Assembly: GCA_022707665.1 (NCBI GenBank)
Contig: JAKJAE010000007.1
Span: forward strand, 1 to 22,728
Length of the DNA stretch: 22,728 nt
Origin: Chloroflexota bacterium
GTDB taxonomy: Bacteria; Chloroflexota; Anaerolineae; B4-G1; SLSP01
Direction of reading: 5' to 3'
Translations under genes and position numbers: made by a program
Notes under the pieces: generated by a model
Databases searched by the model: none
What the model saw: only the letters and a program-made list of their open reading frames with translations
Told to the model about the DNA's origin: nothing
Part shown: piece by piece, positions 1-6,890 of the stretch
Layout of the letters: every line of letters starts with the position of its first letter
How positions within the stretch are numbered: position 1 is the stretch's first letter

Positions 1-1
1 G

Positions 2-277
2 GGGTACTCCGTCGTGCGGGCGTTTGTAGGCCACGGGACAGGGATTGCCTTTCACGAAGCGCCCGACGTTCCACACTATGGTGAGCCAGGCACCGGCGTA
101 ACGCTGGTCCCCAACATGGTGTTCACGATCGAGCCCATGATCAACATCGGGGGATTCCAGGCGGTGGTGTTGGAGGATGGCTGGACGGCGGTGACCAAAG
201 ATGGCTCCCTGTCGGCACAATGGGAGCACACGGTGCGTGTCACTGACGACGGCGTAGAGGTCATGACGGGGCACTAG
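2..277 (+). CDS. map: Methionine aminopeptidase, C-terminal part (5' end outside window)
   Basis: Removes the initiator methionine from nascent cytosolic proteins; a two-metal M24A peptidase. The frame is open from the window edge, and residues before the first possible start (GYSVV) already match the family, so this is the 3' part of a longer gene. Visible catalytic or metal-site motifs are VGHGTG followed by FHE (His ligand region), FTIEP (Glu ligand) and AQWEHTV (Glu ligand). The C-terminal length after the last motif is normal and the stop is TAG at 275-277. About 91 residues of an expected ~250 are visible. The motifs make the identification secure; nothing can be said about its start or upstream partners. 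Confidence 0.95.
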   Translation, partial: GYSVVRAFVGHGTGIAFHEAPDVPHYGEPGTGVTLVPNMVFTIEPMINIGGFQAVVLEDGWTAVTKDGSLSAQWEHTVRVTDDGVEVMTGH

Positions 278-328
278 CCGGGTGGGCGGGTTCGCCTCTT
301 GAGGATTTGTAGATCTCTGGTTGCTTTA

Positions 329-356
329 TTGCTTCGACGCCGTGGTCTGGTATAAT
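329..356 (+). promoter_or_regulatory. Extended -10 promoter for the DUF59 gene
   Basis: A perfect TATAAT lies at 351-356, preceded by TG at 348-349, which gives a TGnTATAAT extended -10. The best -35 candidate is a weak TTGCTT at 329-334 with a 16-bp spacer, as is usual for extended -10 promoters. Transcription would begin near 363, leaving a leader of only about 24 nt before the ATG at 387. Prediction from sequence only. Confidence 0.65.
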
Positions 357-386
357 GTGGCGCAGCGACATTCCCAGGAGGGTGCC

Positions 387-680
387 ATGCAGGGCGATGC
401 AAATGAGATCCGCAAGGGTCTGCGGGACGTGATCGACTTTGAGATTGGATTGGATGTGGTTTCGTTGGGCATGATCCGTGAGATCGACACGGAAGGCGAG
501 GGCGTTCGGATCACGATGATTCTGACCTCACCGATGTGCCCCATGGCCTCGTTCATGATGAACCAGGTCCGGGACCGTGCTGCCGAGCTGACCGACAAGC
601 CCGTCGAGGTGGTGATGGGTAAGGAGCTCTGGAAGCCCGATATGATGGAGCCAGAGGCCCGCGAAGCGCTCGGGATCTGA
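387..680 (+). CDS. MIP18/DUF59 family metal-sulfur cluster assembly protein
   Basis: Small 97-residue protein of the MIP18/PaaD/SufT-like (DUF59) family, whose members help assemble or deliver Fe-S clusters in the cytosol. Visible family features are the N-terminal helix with VIDFEIGLDVVSLGMI (usual pattern DPExxxxVvdlGlI), the segment TSPMCPMASFM carrying the conserved cysteine, and a C-terminal VVMGKELWKPDMM matching the common xxxxWxPxxM ending. The frame stays open upstream to a TTG at 321, but that lies ahead of the promoter's -10. ATG 387 has an AGGAGGG Shine-Dalgarno at 376-382 and is the likely start. It has its own promoter and does not look part of the map transcript. The exact client proteins cannot be told from sequence. 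Confidence 0.88.
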   Translation: MQGDANEIRKGLRDVIDFEIGLDVVSLGMIREIDTEGEGVRITMILTSPMCPMASFMMNQVRDRAAELTDKPVEVVMGKELWKPDMMEPEAREALGI

Positions 681-686
681 TCCTTC

Positions 687-714
687 TTGACAATCCGATC
701 CATCGGATGATAAT
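687..714 (+). promoter_or_regulatory. Sigma-70-type promoter of the pheST T-box transcript
   Basis: TTGACA at 687-692 matches the -35 consensus and GATAAT at 709-714 matches the -10 in five of six positions, with a 16-bp spacer. The predicted start is around 721, placing the whole T-box leader (about 420 nt) in the transcript. The -35 begins only 6 nt after the stop of the DUF59 gene. Confidence 0.75.
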
Positions 715-723
715 GCAAGTGTA

Positions 724-770
724 GTCTGCACCCCGGAAGGGCGCGTCGACCGTCGTTCCGGGATGCAGAC
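724..770 (+). other. Strong 5'-end hairpin ahead of the T-box
   Basis: GTCTGCA at 724-730 pairs with TGCAGAC at 764-770 and, after one mismatch, CCCGGAA at 732-738 pairs with TTCCGGG at 756-762: 14 base pairs around a GC-rich loop containing GTCGAC. It starts within a few nucleotides of the predicted transcription start and ends before Stem I of the T-box. There is no following T run, so it is not a typical terminator for the upstream gene. It may protect the 5' end of the leader; function unknown. Confidence 0.6.
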
Positions 771-784
771 AGCAAAATGCCAAA

Positions 785-1060
785 GGCTGTGACGGGGAGA
801 AGTAGTCGGGTGGCACCTGACAGGGACGTGTGACCGTAGACTGAGAGTCACACCCAGCGAAAGCCCGGTGAAGTTCGCCCCCGAGCTGGCCATTGAACGG
901 TCCTGACGGGGCCCAGTAGATGGTTCCGCATGCCCAGCGTTACCGGGGCGATCCCATCGCCAGAGGGCTGTGGGTGAGTGGCGCTGCAGTAATGTGCGGT
1001 GCAAGCAGGGTGGTACCACGGGAGTCACGCTCTCGTCCCGGCAGGGATGGGGGCGTTTTT
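785..1060 (+). promoter_or_regulatory. T-box riboswitch, tRNA-Phe responsive (TTC specifier)
   Basis: Leader RNA that senses uncharged tRNA-Phe and lets transcription into pheS-pheT proceed when phenylalanine is short. The Stem I specifier loop is readable: lower helix GGGG (794-797) with CCCC (from 878), loop-E element AGTA (801-804) opposite GAA (870-872), upper helix GTCGGG (805-810) with CCCGGT (864-869), and the specifier codon TTC at 874-876. The conserved T-box AGGGTGGTACCACG is at 1007-1020; its TGGT bulge is complementary to an ACCA tRNA 3' end. It is followed by an intrinsic terminator. Specifier and downstream genes agree. Confidence 0.95.
1028..1060 (+). terminator. T-box regulated intrinsic terminator (pheST leader)
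   Basis: CGCTCTCGTCCC at 1028-1039 pairs with GGGATGGGGGCG at 1044-1055 (12 pairs including three G-U), loop GGCA, followed by TTTTTGTTTG. It lies directly after the T-box sequence, the expected position for the structure competing with the antiterminator. Confidence 0.9.
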
Positions 1061-1141
1061 GTTTGTCTGAGGGGTGCATCAACCACGGGGACGGCCATCG
1101 AGCGGTGTGGCTGTCATGTGTTCAGTTTTCGGAGGTGGCAT

Positions 1142-2191
1142 ATGGGTTCATTCGACGAGTTGGAGCAGATCCGTGAGCAGGCGCTGGTCGATCTGACGGG
1201 GGCCAGCACGACGGCGGCGCTGGAAGCGTGGGAAGACCGCTATCTGGGGCGCAAGGGCGAGATCACGCTGCGCGCGCGCACAGTGGGCCAGTTACCTCAG
1301 GAGAACCGCCCGGCCTTTGGCCAACGCGTGAACGAGATCAAACGGCTCCTCGTGCAGGCCTATGAGGCGCGGGCCGAGGAGATCAGCCACGCGGAGCTCG
1401 AGACCCGGTTAGCGACTGAGGCCATTGACGTGACGCTGCCAGGGCGCCCGGTGACACCGGGCCACCTGCATCTCACCACCCAGGCGCTGCGTGAGCTTTA
1501 TGCGATCTTTGGCAAGATGGGTTTTGAAGTCTATGAGGCACCGGACGTGGAACTGGAGGCCTACAACTTCGACCTGCTCAACATCCCTGAGTATCACCCG
1601 GCGCGCGATATGTGGGACACCTTCTGGGTGAAGGAGACGGGCGAGGGGCCGAGCAATCGCAGGTTACTGCGGACGCACACGTCACCCGGGCAGATACGGG
1701 CGATGCGTGAGCGGTGTCCCGAGCCGATCCGCGTTATCCTTCCCGGCAAGTGTTATCGCTACGAGCAGATCACGGTCAGGGCAGAGCACCAGTTCTATCA
1801 GTTGGAGGGCCTTGCGGTGGGGCGCGGCATCACGATGACCGACCTCATCGGTACGATTGCGCAGTTTGCGCGGATGTTCTACGGGCCGGACCGGACGGTG
1901 CGCGTCCGTGGCTCATATTTCCCGTTCACCGAACCGAGCGTCGAGGTGGATACCGAGTGCATCCTGTGCGGGGGGAAGGGGTGTCCCGTCTGCAAGTACA
2001 CGGGTTGGCTGGAGGTTGCCGGCGCCGGCATGGTCCATCCTGTCGTCCTCGAGAACGGCGGCTACGACCCCGAGACCTGGAGCGGCTTCGCTTTCGGCTT
2101 CGGCGTCGAACGTCCGTCGATGATGAAGTACAACGTGCAGGACATCCGCTGGTTCTATGGGAACGACCTGCGATTCCTCAGGCGATTCTGA
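1142..2191 (+). CDS. pheS: Phenylalanyl-tRNA synthetase alpha subunit
   Basis: Catalytic alpha subunit of the cytosolic alpha2-beta2 class II synthetase that charges tRNA-Phe. It has 349 residues, a normal length. The N-terminal coiled coil spans about residues 1-90. Motif 2 reads CYRYEQITVRAEHQFYQLEGL and motif 3 reads GFGVERPSMMKY near the C-terminus, which ends in the usual NDLRFLRRF. An insert before motif 3 carries four cysteines (C273, C276, C281, C284; CxxCx4CxxC) that may bind zinc; I recall similar cysteine clusters in PheS of some bacteria. The frame is open upstream to 920, across the T-box, so that extension is not real. ATG 1142 has GGAGGT at 1131-1136. It is transcribed with pheT, 11 nt downstream, under the Phe T-box. 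Confidence 0.97.
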   Translation: MGSFDELEQIREQALVDLTGASTTAALEAWEDRYLGRKGEITLRARTVGQLPQENRPAFGQRVNEIKRLLVQAYEARAEEISHAELETRLATEAIDVTLPGRPVTPGHLHLTTQALRELYAIFGKMGFEVYEAPDVELEAYNFDLLNIPEYHPARDMWDTFWVKETGEGPSNRRLLRTHTSPGQIRAMRERCPEPIRVILPGKCYRYEQITVRAEHQFYQLEGLAVGRGITMTDLIGTIAQFARMFYGPDRTVRVRGSYFPFTEPSVEVDTECILCGGKGCPVCKYTGWLEVAGAGMVHPVVLENGGYDPETWSGFAFGFGVERPSMMKYNVQDIRWFYGNDLRFLRRF

Positions 2192-2202
2192 TGAGGTGAG
2201 CG

Positions 2203-4779
2203 ATGAAGATACCACTATCCTGGCTCAATGACTACGTCGAGGTGGCAGACCTCGACATTGGCGAGTTACGACAGCGGCTGGACCTTGCCGGGTTGGAGGT
2301 CGGGTCGATCGAGGCGATCGGCTACCCGGGCGCGGAGCTTCCCTGGGATCCTGAGAGGGTGATGACGGCAGCGGTGCTCGCCGTTCGTCCCCATCCGAAC
2401 GCGGACCGGCTGGTCCTGGTCGAGGTGGACTACGGCGGGGCGGAGCACGAGATTGCTGTGACCGGTGCGCCGAGCCTCTATGCCCGCAAGGGGCAGACGG
2501 ACCTGAATCTCAAGGTGGCGTTCGCCTGGGAGGGCGCGGAGCTCTACGACGGCCATGCAGAAGGCTTTATCAAGGCCAGGCTCAAGAAGACGCAGATCCG
2601 GGGCGAGCCCTCGCGTGCGATGGTCTGTTCCGAGAAGGAACTGGGCCTCTCCGAGGCATCCGGGGACATCATCTACCTTCCTGATGACACGCCTGTGGGG
2701 GTGCCCTTGGTCAAGATCCTCGGCGATTACGTGATCGACTTCGAAATCAAAGGACCGTTTGGCCATCTGCAGTCGGTCTTTGGCATTGCCCGTGAGCTCT
2801 CCGCGCTGTACGGGCGCCCACTCAAGCGCGATCCGCTGGCGACGGCGGAGGCGCTGGGGCTACGGGTTGTGTCGCAAGGCGATGCCTTTGAGGGGACGGG
2901 TTTCGTCGATCTGGCGATCGCCGATGCCAAGCTCTGTTCTCGATACACGGCGACGATGATTCGCAATGTGGAGATCAAGCCCTCACCCCTGTGGATGCAG
3001 ATGCGCCTCCAGCGGGTTGGGGTGCGCCCGATCAACAACATCGTGGACATCACGAACTATGTGATGATGGAATTGGGCCAGCCACTCCACGCCTTCGACT
3101 ATGCCGAAGTGCGCCCGCGCCCCGGGACCGCACAGCCGACGATCGTCGTGCGGCCTGCTGCCGCAGGCGAGCAGATGGCGACGCTCGATGGTGAGTTGCG
3201 GACCTTCGACGACCAGATGCTCCTGATCACCGACGGTCAGGGTGCGGTTGGCGTCGCTGGCGTGATGGGAGGCCTCGATAGCGAGATCGGCGACGATACG
3301 CGTGACGTGCTGCTCGAGGCGGCGAACTTCAACTTCCTCAACATCCGGCGCACCGGTCAGAAGCTCAAGCTGACGACCGAGGCCTCAACTCGCTTTGGGA
3401 AGCGGGTCGATCCCGAGTTGACGCTGCCCGCGGCGGCCCGCGCGGCAGAGCTGATGCGCGATCTGGCGAACGCGACGATCGACCCCGTCGTGCTGGATCT
3501 GTATCCGGGCAAGCCCGAAAAGCGCACCATCGTCTATGATCCGGCGCTCGCGAACCGCCTGCTGGGGATGGAGATCCCCCGGGCCGAGCAGATGCGCATC
3601 TTGCGTGCGCTGGCGTTCGACGTAGCTGACACAGGCACCGAGTGGACGGTGACCGTGCCCTCCTACCGCCTGGACGTGGGGCTTCCCGTCGATCTGGTCG
3701 AGGAAGTCGCCCGGGTGTGGGGTTACGACCGGTTCCCGGAGACGCTTATCGATGAAGAGCTGCCTCCCCTGCGCCGTAATCACGCCCTCGAGGCTGAGGA
3801 GCACCTGCGCGATCTCCTCGTGGGCCTGGGACTTGACGAGGTGATCTCCTATTCCCTCATCGATCCGCAGGAAGAAGGCCGACTGCAGTCGGAGCCCGGC
3901 GTGCCTCTGTCATTGCCTGGCGCCTGTGTCGTGCTGCAGAATCCGTTGGCGCCTGAGCGGTCGCTGATGCGGCGTACCTTGCTCTCGGGCGCACTCCGCA
4001 CGGCCTGGGCCAACCTGCGTTATCTGGATCGCGTCGCCATCTTCGAGATCGGGCGCATCCACTACCACGTGAGCGCGCCCGATGCGGCGACGGGTGAGAC
4101 GGGGGTCGCAGAGCCGCGCCACCTCAGCATGCTGATGACCGGCGTCCGGAATCCCACGTGGTGGCAAGGGGGGGCTGCGACTGCGGAGAAGTTGGATTAC
4201 TTCGATCTGAAGGGTGTGGTGGATGCGTTGCTCGAGCGGCTGGGGCTGACGGCGAAGGTTCAGTGGGCCAGACCCGCAGTGGGGCAGTGCCATCCGTCAT
4301 TCCATCCGGGACGTTGCGCCCTGGTCTCGGTGGGAGATCGCGCCCTGGGCGTTCTCGGCGAGCTGCATCCGCGCGTTCGTGAGGCTTACGACCTTCCTGA
4401 GCAGCCAGTGCTGGCCCTCGAGTGGGATCTGGAGGCGCTGTTGGAAGCAGCAGACCTGGCTGATGCGGAGAAGCGAATTGGATGGCTTTCACCCCACGCT
4501 CCTGTGCATGAGGATCTCGCGCTTGTCGTCGACGAGGCCCTGCCTGCCGTGACGGTGAAGCGTACGATCGAGAACGCCGGGAGACCCCTGGTGACCGAGG
4601 TGGTGCTGTTCGACGTCTACCGGGGCGAGCAGGCCGGTCCCGGGAAAAAGAGCCTCGCCTTCGCGTTGAGCTACCAGGCGCCCGACCGTTCGCTCTCTGA
4701 CCGCGACATCGAGAAGTTGCGTGGACGGATCATCAAGACCGTGGAGAAGGAACTGGGGGCCAAGCTGCGCGGCGGATAG
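2203..4779 (+). CDS. pheT: Phenylalanyl-tRNA synthetase beta subunit
   Basis: Beta subunit of PheRS (858 residues), which handles tRNA binding and editing of tyrosyl-tRNA-Phe. Domain order is normal: EMAP-like tRNA-binding domain about residues 50-163 (VRPHPNADRL), B3/B4 editing domain about 230-410 (INNIVDITNYVMMELGQP, GVAGVMGG), B5 domain about 440-515, synthetase-like core about 525-745, and a C-terminal FDX-ACB anticodon-binding domain about 765-857 ending in the SLSDRDIEKLRGRII pattern. At residues 183-188 it has KGPFGH where most PheT proteins carry an NRPD-type segment before GIARE; this may be a lineage variant. The start ATG follows a GAGGTGA Shine-Dalgarno. It is co-transcribed with pheS. 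Confidence 0.97.
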   Translation: MKIPLSWLNDYVEVADLDIGELRQRLDLAGLEVGSIEAIGYPGAELPWDPERVMTAAVLAVRPHPNADRLVLVEVDYGGAEHEIAVTGAPSLYARKGQTDLNLKVAFAWEGAELYDGHAEGFIKARLKKTQIRGEPSRAMVCSEKELGLSEASGDIIYLPDDTPVGVPLVKILGDYVIDFEIKGPFGHLQSVFGIARELSALYGRPLKRDPLATAEALGLRVVSQGDAFEGTGFVDLAIADAKLCSRYTATMIRNVEIKPSPLWMQMRLQRVGVRPINNIVDITNYVMMELGQPLHAFDYAEVRPRPGTAQPTIVVRPAAAGEQMATLDGELRTFDDQMLLITDGQGAVGVAGVMGGLDSEIGDDTRDVLLEAANFNFLNIRRTGQKLKLTTEASTRFGKRVDPELTLPAAARAAELMRDLANATIDPVVLDLYPGKPEKRTIVYDPALANRLLGMEIPRAEQMRILRALAFDVADTGTEWTVTVPSYRLDVGLPVDLVEEVARVWGYDRFPETLIDEELPPLRRNHALEAEEHLRDLLVGLGLDEVISYSLIDPQEEGRLQSEPGVPLSLPGACVVLQNPLAPERSLMRRTLLSGALRTAWANLRYLDRVAIFEIGRIHYHVSAPDAATGETGVAEPRHLSMLMTGVRNPTWWQGGAATAEKLDYFDLKGVVDALLERLGLTAKVQWARPAVGQCHPSFHPGRCALVSVGDRALGVLGELHPRVREAYDLPEQPVLALEWDLEALLEAADLADAEKRIGWLSPHAPVHEDLALVVDEALPAVTVKRTIENAGRPLVTEVVLFDVYRGEQAGPGKKSLAFALSYQAPDRSLSDRDIEKLRGRIIKTVEKELGAKLRGG

Positions 4780-4809
4780 TCTCGCTGCCGGGCCGTGAGC
4801 GCATACGAG

Positions 4810-4831
4810 GGGACGGCCTGCGGGCCGTCCC
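4810..4831 (+). terminator. Hairpin downstream of pheT, possible terminator without T run
   Basis: GGGACGGCC at 4810-4818 pairs perfectly with GGCCGTCCC at 4823-4831 around a TGCG loop, 30 nt after the pheT stop. It is followed by GTGGCAGC, not by a T run, so intrinsic termination is uncertain; it may instead mark a 3' end or pause site. Confidence 0.5.
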
Positions 4832-4841
4832 GTGGCAGCAC

Positions 4842-5194
4842 GCGGACCGGCGCTCGAGGGCTGATTATGAATTACGGGGTCGTTGGTGGATGCCTGTAGC
4901 ACTGGTGTTGGTCGCCGTGCTGCTCCGGGGCGCATATCTTGTTCACACGCCCCGGGGCATGCAGTTTGCGCACGTCAATGCGCAGGGCTATCACTGGCTG
5001 GCAGTGAACCTCCTGGAGCGCGGGGTGTTCTCGATGAATACCGAGCCTCCCTATCGTGCGGACAACGTGCGAGCTCCCCTCTACCCGTTGTTCGTTGCCG
5101 GGTGGTATGCCATCGATGGCCCGTTACCGGAACTGATCGTGCTGGCCCTGGTGTATATGTGGGTCTCCTGGGGCAACGGGCCTCGATCACTTCC
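4842..5194 (+). pseudogene. Remnant of a GT39/PMT-type membrane glycosyltransferase (N-terminus only)
   Basis: The region between pheT and the convergent HAD gene holds an open frame that reads like the N-terminus of a polytopic dolichyl-phosphate-mannose-type glycosyltransferase. It has a hydrophobic first membrane segment (MPVALVLVAVLL), then GYHWLAVNLLERGVFS, then ADNVRAPLYPLFVAGWYAIDG, matching the family pattern of lumenal acidic loop, NLL-G-FS and R-P-YPLFLA. After IVLALVYMWVSW the similarity ends near 5168, just before the HAD stop codon; full proteins have some 500 residues with about ten membrane segments. ATG 4890 is the only in-frame ATG and lacks a good Shine-Dalgarno. The frame then runs to a stop at 5316-5318 inside the opposing gene. 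I read it as a truncated, non-functional gene; a short expressed membrane peptide is less likely. Confidence 0.65.
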
Positions 5195-6046
5195 TCAGAG
5201 GGGTAGGTCGAACCAGGCCCTGAGGAAGCGGGCCACGCCGTCCTCGGCATTGGATGCGGTAGTGCGCCAGGCCAGGGCCTTGACCTCAGGCCGTGCGTTC
5301 GCCATTGCCACGGTGTAGGGGAAGCTCTCGAAGACAGGGAGATCGTTGAGGCTATCCCCGAAGTAGAGCACTTCGTCCGCTGCGACCCCGAGTCTCTCTG
5401 CCAGAGCCAACAGCCCCAGATCCTTGCGCGCCTCGGGGTGGTTGACCTCGATCCAGCTCCGCGGTCCCCAGCTTGGACTCGCCGGTTGGTACGCGACGTA
5501 GGCCCGGCTTCCCAGGGCGTGCTGTAACACAGGCTTCAGGATCGCTGCCCGTGCCGGTGTCTCACAGATGGAGACCACTGCAGGATGCACGCTGAAGAGC
5601 GCTTCCACGGTCTCGACTCGGACGTAGGGCTGGTAAGGGCGCCCGGCAATCAGGGCTTTCAGGGGCGCGCATCCCTCCGCAGTTTTGGGGTAATACCGCG
5701 ATACCCGGTCCTCACCAAACACAAGGGGTATGTAGCCGTGCTCGAGGATCAGCGCCACAGCCTCACGTGCAACGTTGGGGTCGATGAGCTGCCCGGGTAC
5801 GGGCCGCCCTGCCTCCAGGGTGAAGATCCCGTTGAGGCAGACGGCGTGGGTCCAGGCGCCGACCTCGGCAACCCAACGTCGAACCACCCAGGGGTTGAGG
5901 CCAGTGACGAAGGCGAACGCCACGCCCAGATCCGGCAACTGCCTGAGTATCCCGAGCGTGCGCGACGTCAGCACGCTGTCAGGGTTGAGAAGCGTGCCGT
6001 CGATGTCGCTGGCGATCAGACGGAAATCTGGGCGCGTGTCTGCCAT
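5195..6046 (-). CDS. HAD superfamily hydrolase, Cof type (sugar/nucleotide phosphatase)
   Basis: Cytosolic phosphatase of the HAD superfamily, subfamily IIB (Cof/YidA-like), 283 residues. Motif I is ASDIDGTLL near residue 11 with the nucleophile and general acid aspartates. Motif II is FVTGLN (usually ATGR), motif III includes the lysine region before LGLLALAERLGV, and motif IV is FGDSLNDLPVFE. The middle part is the C2B cap. Substrate cannot be predicted; family members dephosphorylate sugar phosphates, flavin precursors and other phosphometabolites. ATG 6046 lies 1 nt after the korB stop (TAGTATG), suggesting translational coupling; the longer frame to 6265 merely overlaps korB. It is the last gene of the minus-strand operon. 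Confidence 0.9.
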   Translation of the reverse strand: MADTRPDFRLIASDIDGTLLNPDSVLTSRTLGILRQLPDLGVAFAFVTGLNPWVVRRWVAEVGAWTHAVCLNGIFTLEAGRPVPGQLIDPNVAREAVALILEHGYIPLVFGEDRVSRYYPKTAEGCAPLKALIAGRPYQPYVRVETVEALFSVHPAVVSICETPARAAILKPVLQHALGSRAYVAYQPASPSWGPRSWIEVNHPEARKDLGLLALAERLGVAADEVLYFGDSLNDLPVFESFPYTVAMANARPEVKALAWRTTASNAEDGVARFLRAWFDLPL

Positions 6047-6047
6047 A

Positions 6048-6890
6048 CTACCGCTTGAGGCCTGCGAAGATCGTGTCGAGCGTTGTCTTGGGTGCCCTGG
6101 CCCTGACCGACTCAAAGCGTGCAACGTAACTCGGGCGACTCGCGTCGCGGTAGAAGATGCCCAGGTACTGCGTCTCCGTCTCGAGGGCGAGGGCCATGGC
6201 CGCAAGGCGGTCCGATGGGTCGTGACCTTCGGGCAGTGCTTGGGTGACCTCACGGTAGTGGTCATAGGTGTTGTAGTAGGTCACACAGGGGCTTAGCACC
6301 TGGATCAGGGAGAACCCCGGATGCTGGAGTGCCTGGATGAAGACCTCGGTCATTTCTTTGACCCTGCCCGAGAAGCAGCGCGCGACAAACGAGCTGTCGT
6401 AGCTCAGGGCCAGGAGGATAGGGTTGAGGGGGTGTTCCTGGGCGCCGTAGGGCGCGGCCTTGTTCACCATGCCTTCCGGGCTGGTGGGCGACGGCTGCCC
6501 CTTTGTCATACCGTAGATGCTGTTGTCCAGCACAATGTAGGTGATGCCGACGTTACGTCTCGCGGCGTGAGGGATGTGGCCTCCGCCGATGCTGAACCCA
6601 TCTCCGTCGCCGCCAATGGCGATGACGGTGGTCTCCGGGCTGCCCAACTTGATGCCGGTGGCGAGGGGGAGCACCCGACCGTGGATGCCGTGGATGCCGT
6701 ACGTCTTGACGAATGCTGGAAAGCGGCTCGAGCATCCGATGCCCGAGGCGATCGTGATGCTCTCATTGGCCAGATTCAGATGGGCGAAGGCGCGCATCAG
6801 GGCGGTGAGGACGGCGTAGTTGCCACAGCCCGCGCACCAGATGGGCTTGACGTCACTCTTGTAGTCGGTAGCCTTGCGTTCTTCAGGCAT
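6048..6890 (-). CDS. korB: 2-oxoacid:ferredoxin oxidoreductase, beta subunit
   Basis: Thiamine-diphosphate-binding subunit (280 residues) of a CoA-dependent 2-oxoacid:ferredoxin oxidoreductase, which interconverts a 2-oxoacid and its acyl-CoA using reduced ferredoxin. The TPP motif is GDGDGFSIGG at about residues 94-103 with LDNSIYGMTKGQ downstream. Cysteines placed as in Fe-S binding family members are visible: WCAGCGNY (C19, C22), GIGCSSR (C53) and SPCVTYYN. Its start overlaps the end of korA by 8 nt, which fixes the pairing and suggests coupled translation. Substrate (2-oxoglutarate, pyruvate or branched-chain oxoacids) is uncertain; the two-subunit layout with a gamma-alpha fusion resembles KorAB types. 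Confidence 0.93.
   Translation of the reverse strand: MPEERKATDYKSDVKPIWCAGCGNYAVLTALMRAFAHLNLANESITIASGIGCSSRFPAFVKTYGIHGIHGRVLPLATGIKLGSPETTVIAIGGDGDGFSIGGGHIPHAARRNVGITYIVLDNSIYGMTKGQPSPTSPEGMVNKAAPYGAQEHPLNPILLALSYDSSFVARCFSGRVKEMTEVFIQALQHPGFSLIQVLSPCVTYYNTYDHYREVTQALPEGHDPSDRLAAMALALETETQYLGIFYRDASRPSYVARFESVRARAPKTTLDTIFAGLKR

Noticed and set aside
528..1082. 184-residue minus-strand open frame over the pheS leader
   Set aside because: It overlaps the DUF59 gene and the structured T-box leader antisense, with no family similarity.
920..1141. N-terminal extension of pheS upstream of ATG 1142
   Set aside because: The extension would translate the T-box and its terminator, and ATG 1142 has a good Shine-Dalgarno and matches the family N-terminus.
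5195..5318. C-terminal continuation of the GT39 remnant frame
   Set aside because: From about 5195 the frame lies over the 3' end of the HAD gene and loses its hydrophobic membrane character, so it is a chance read-through.
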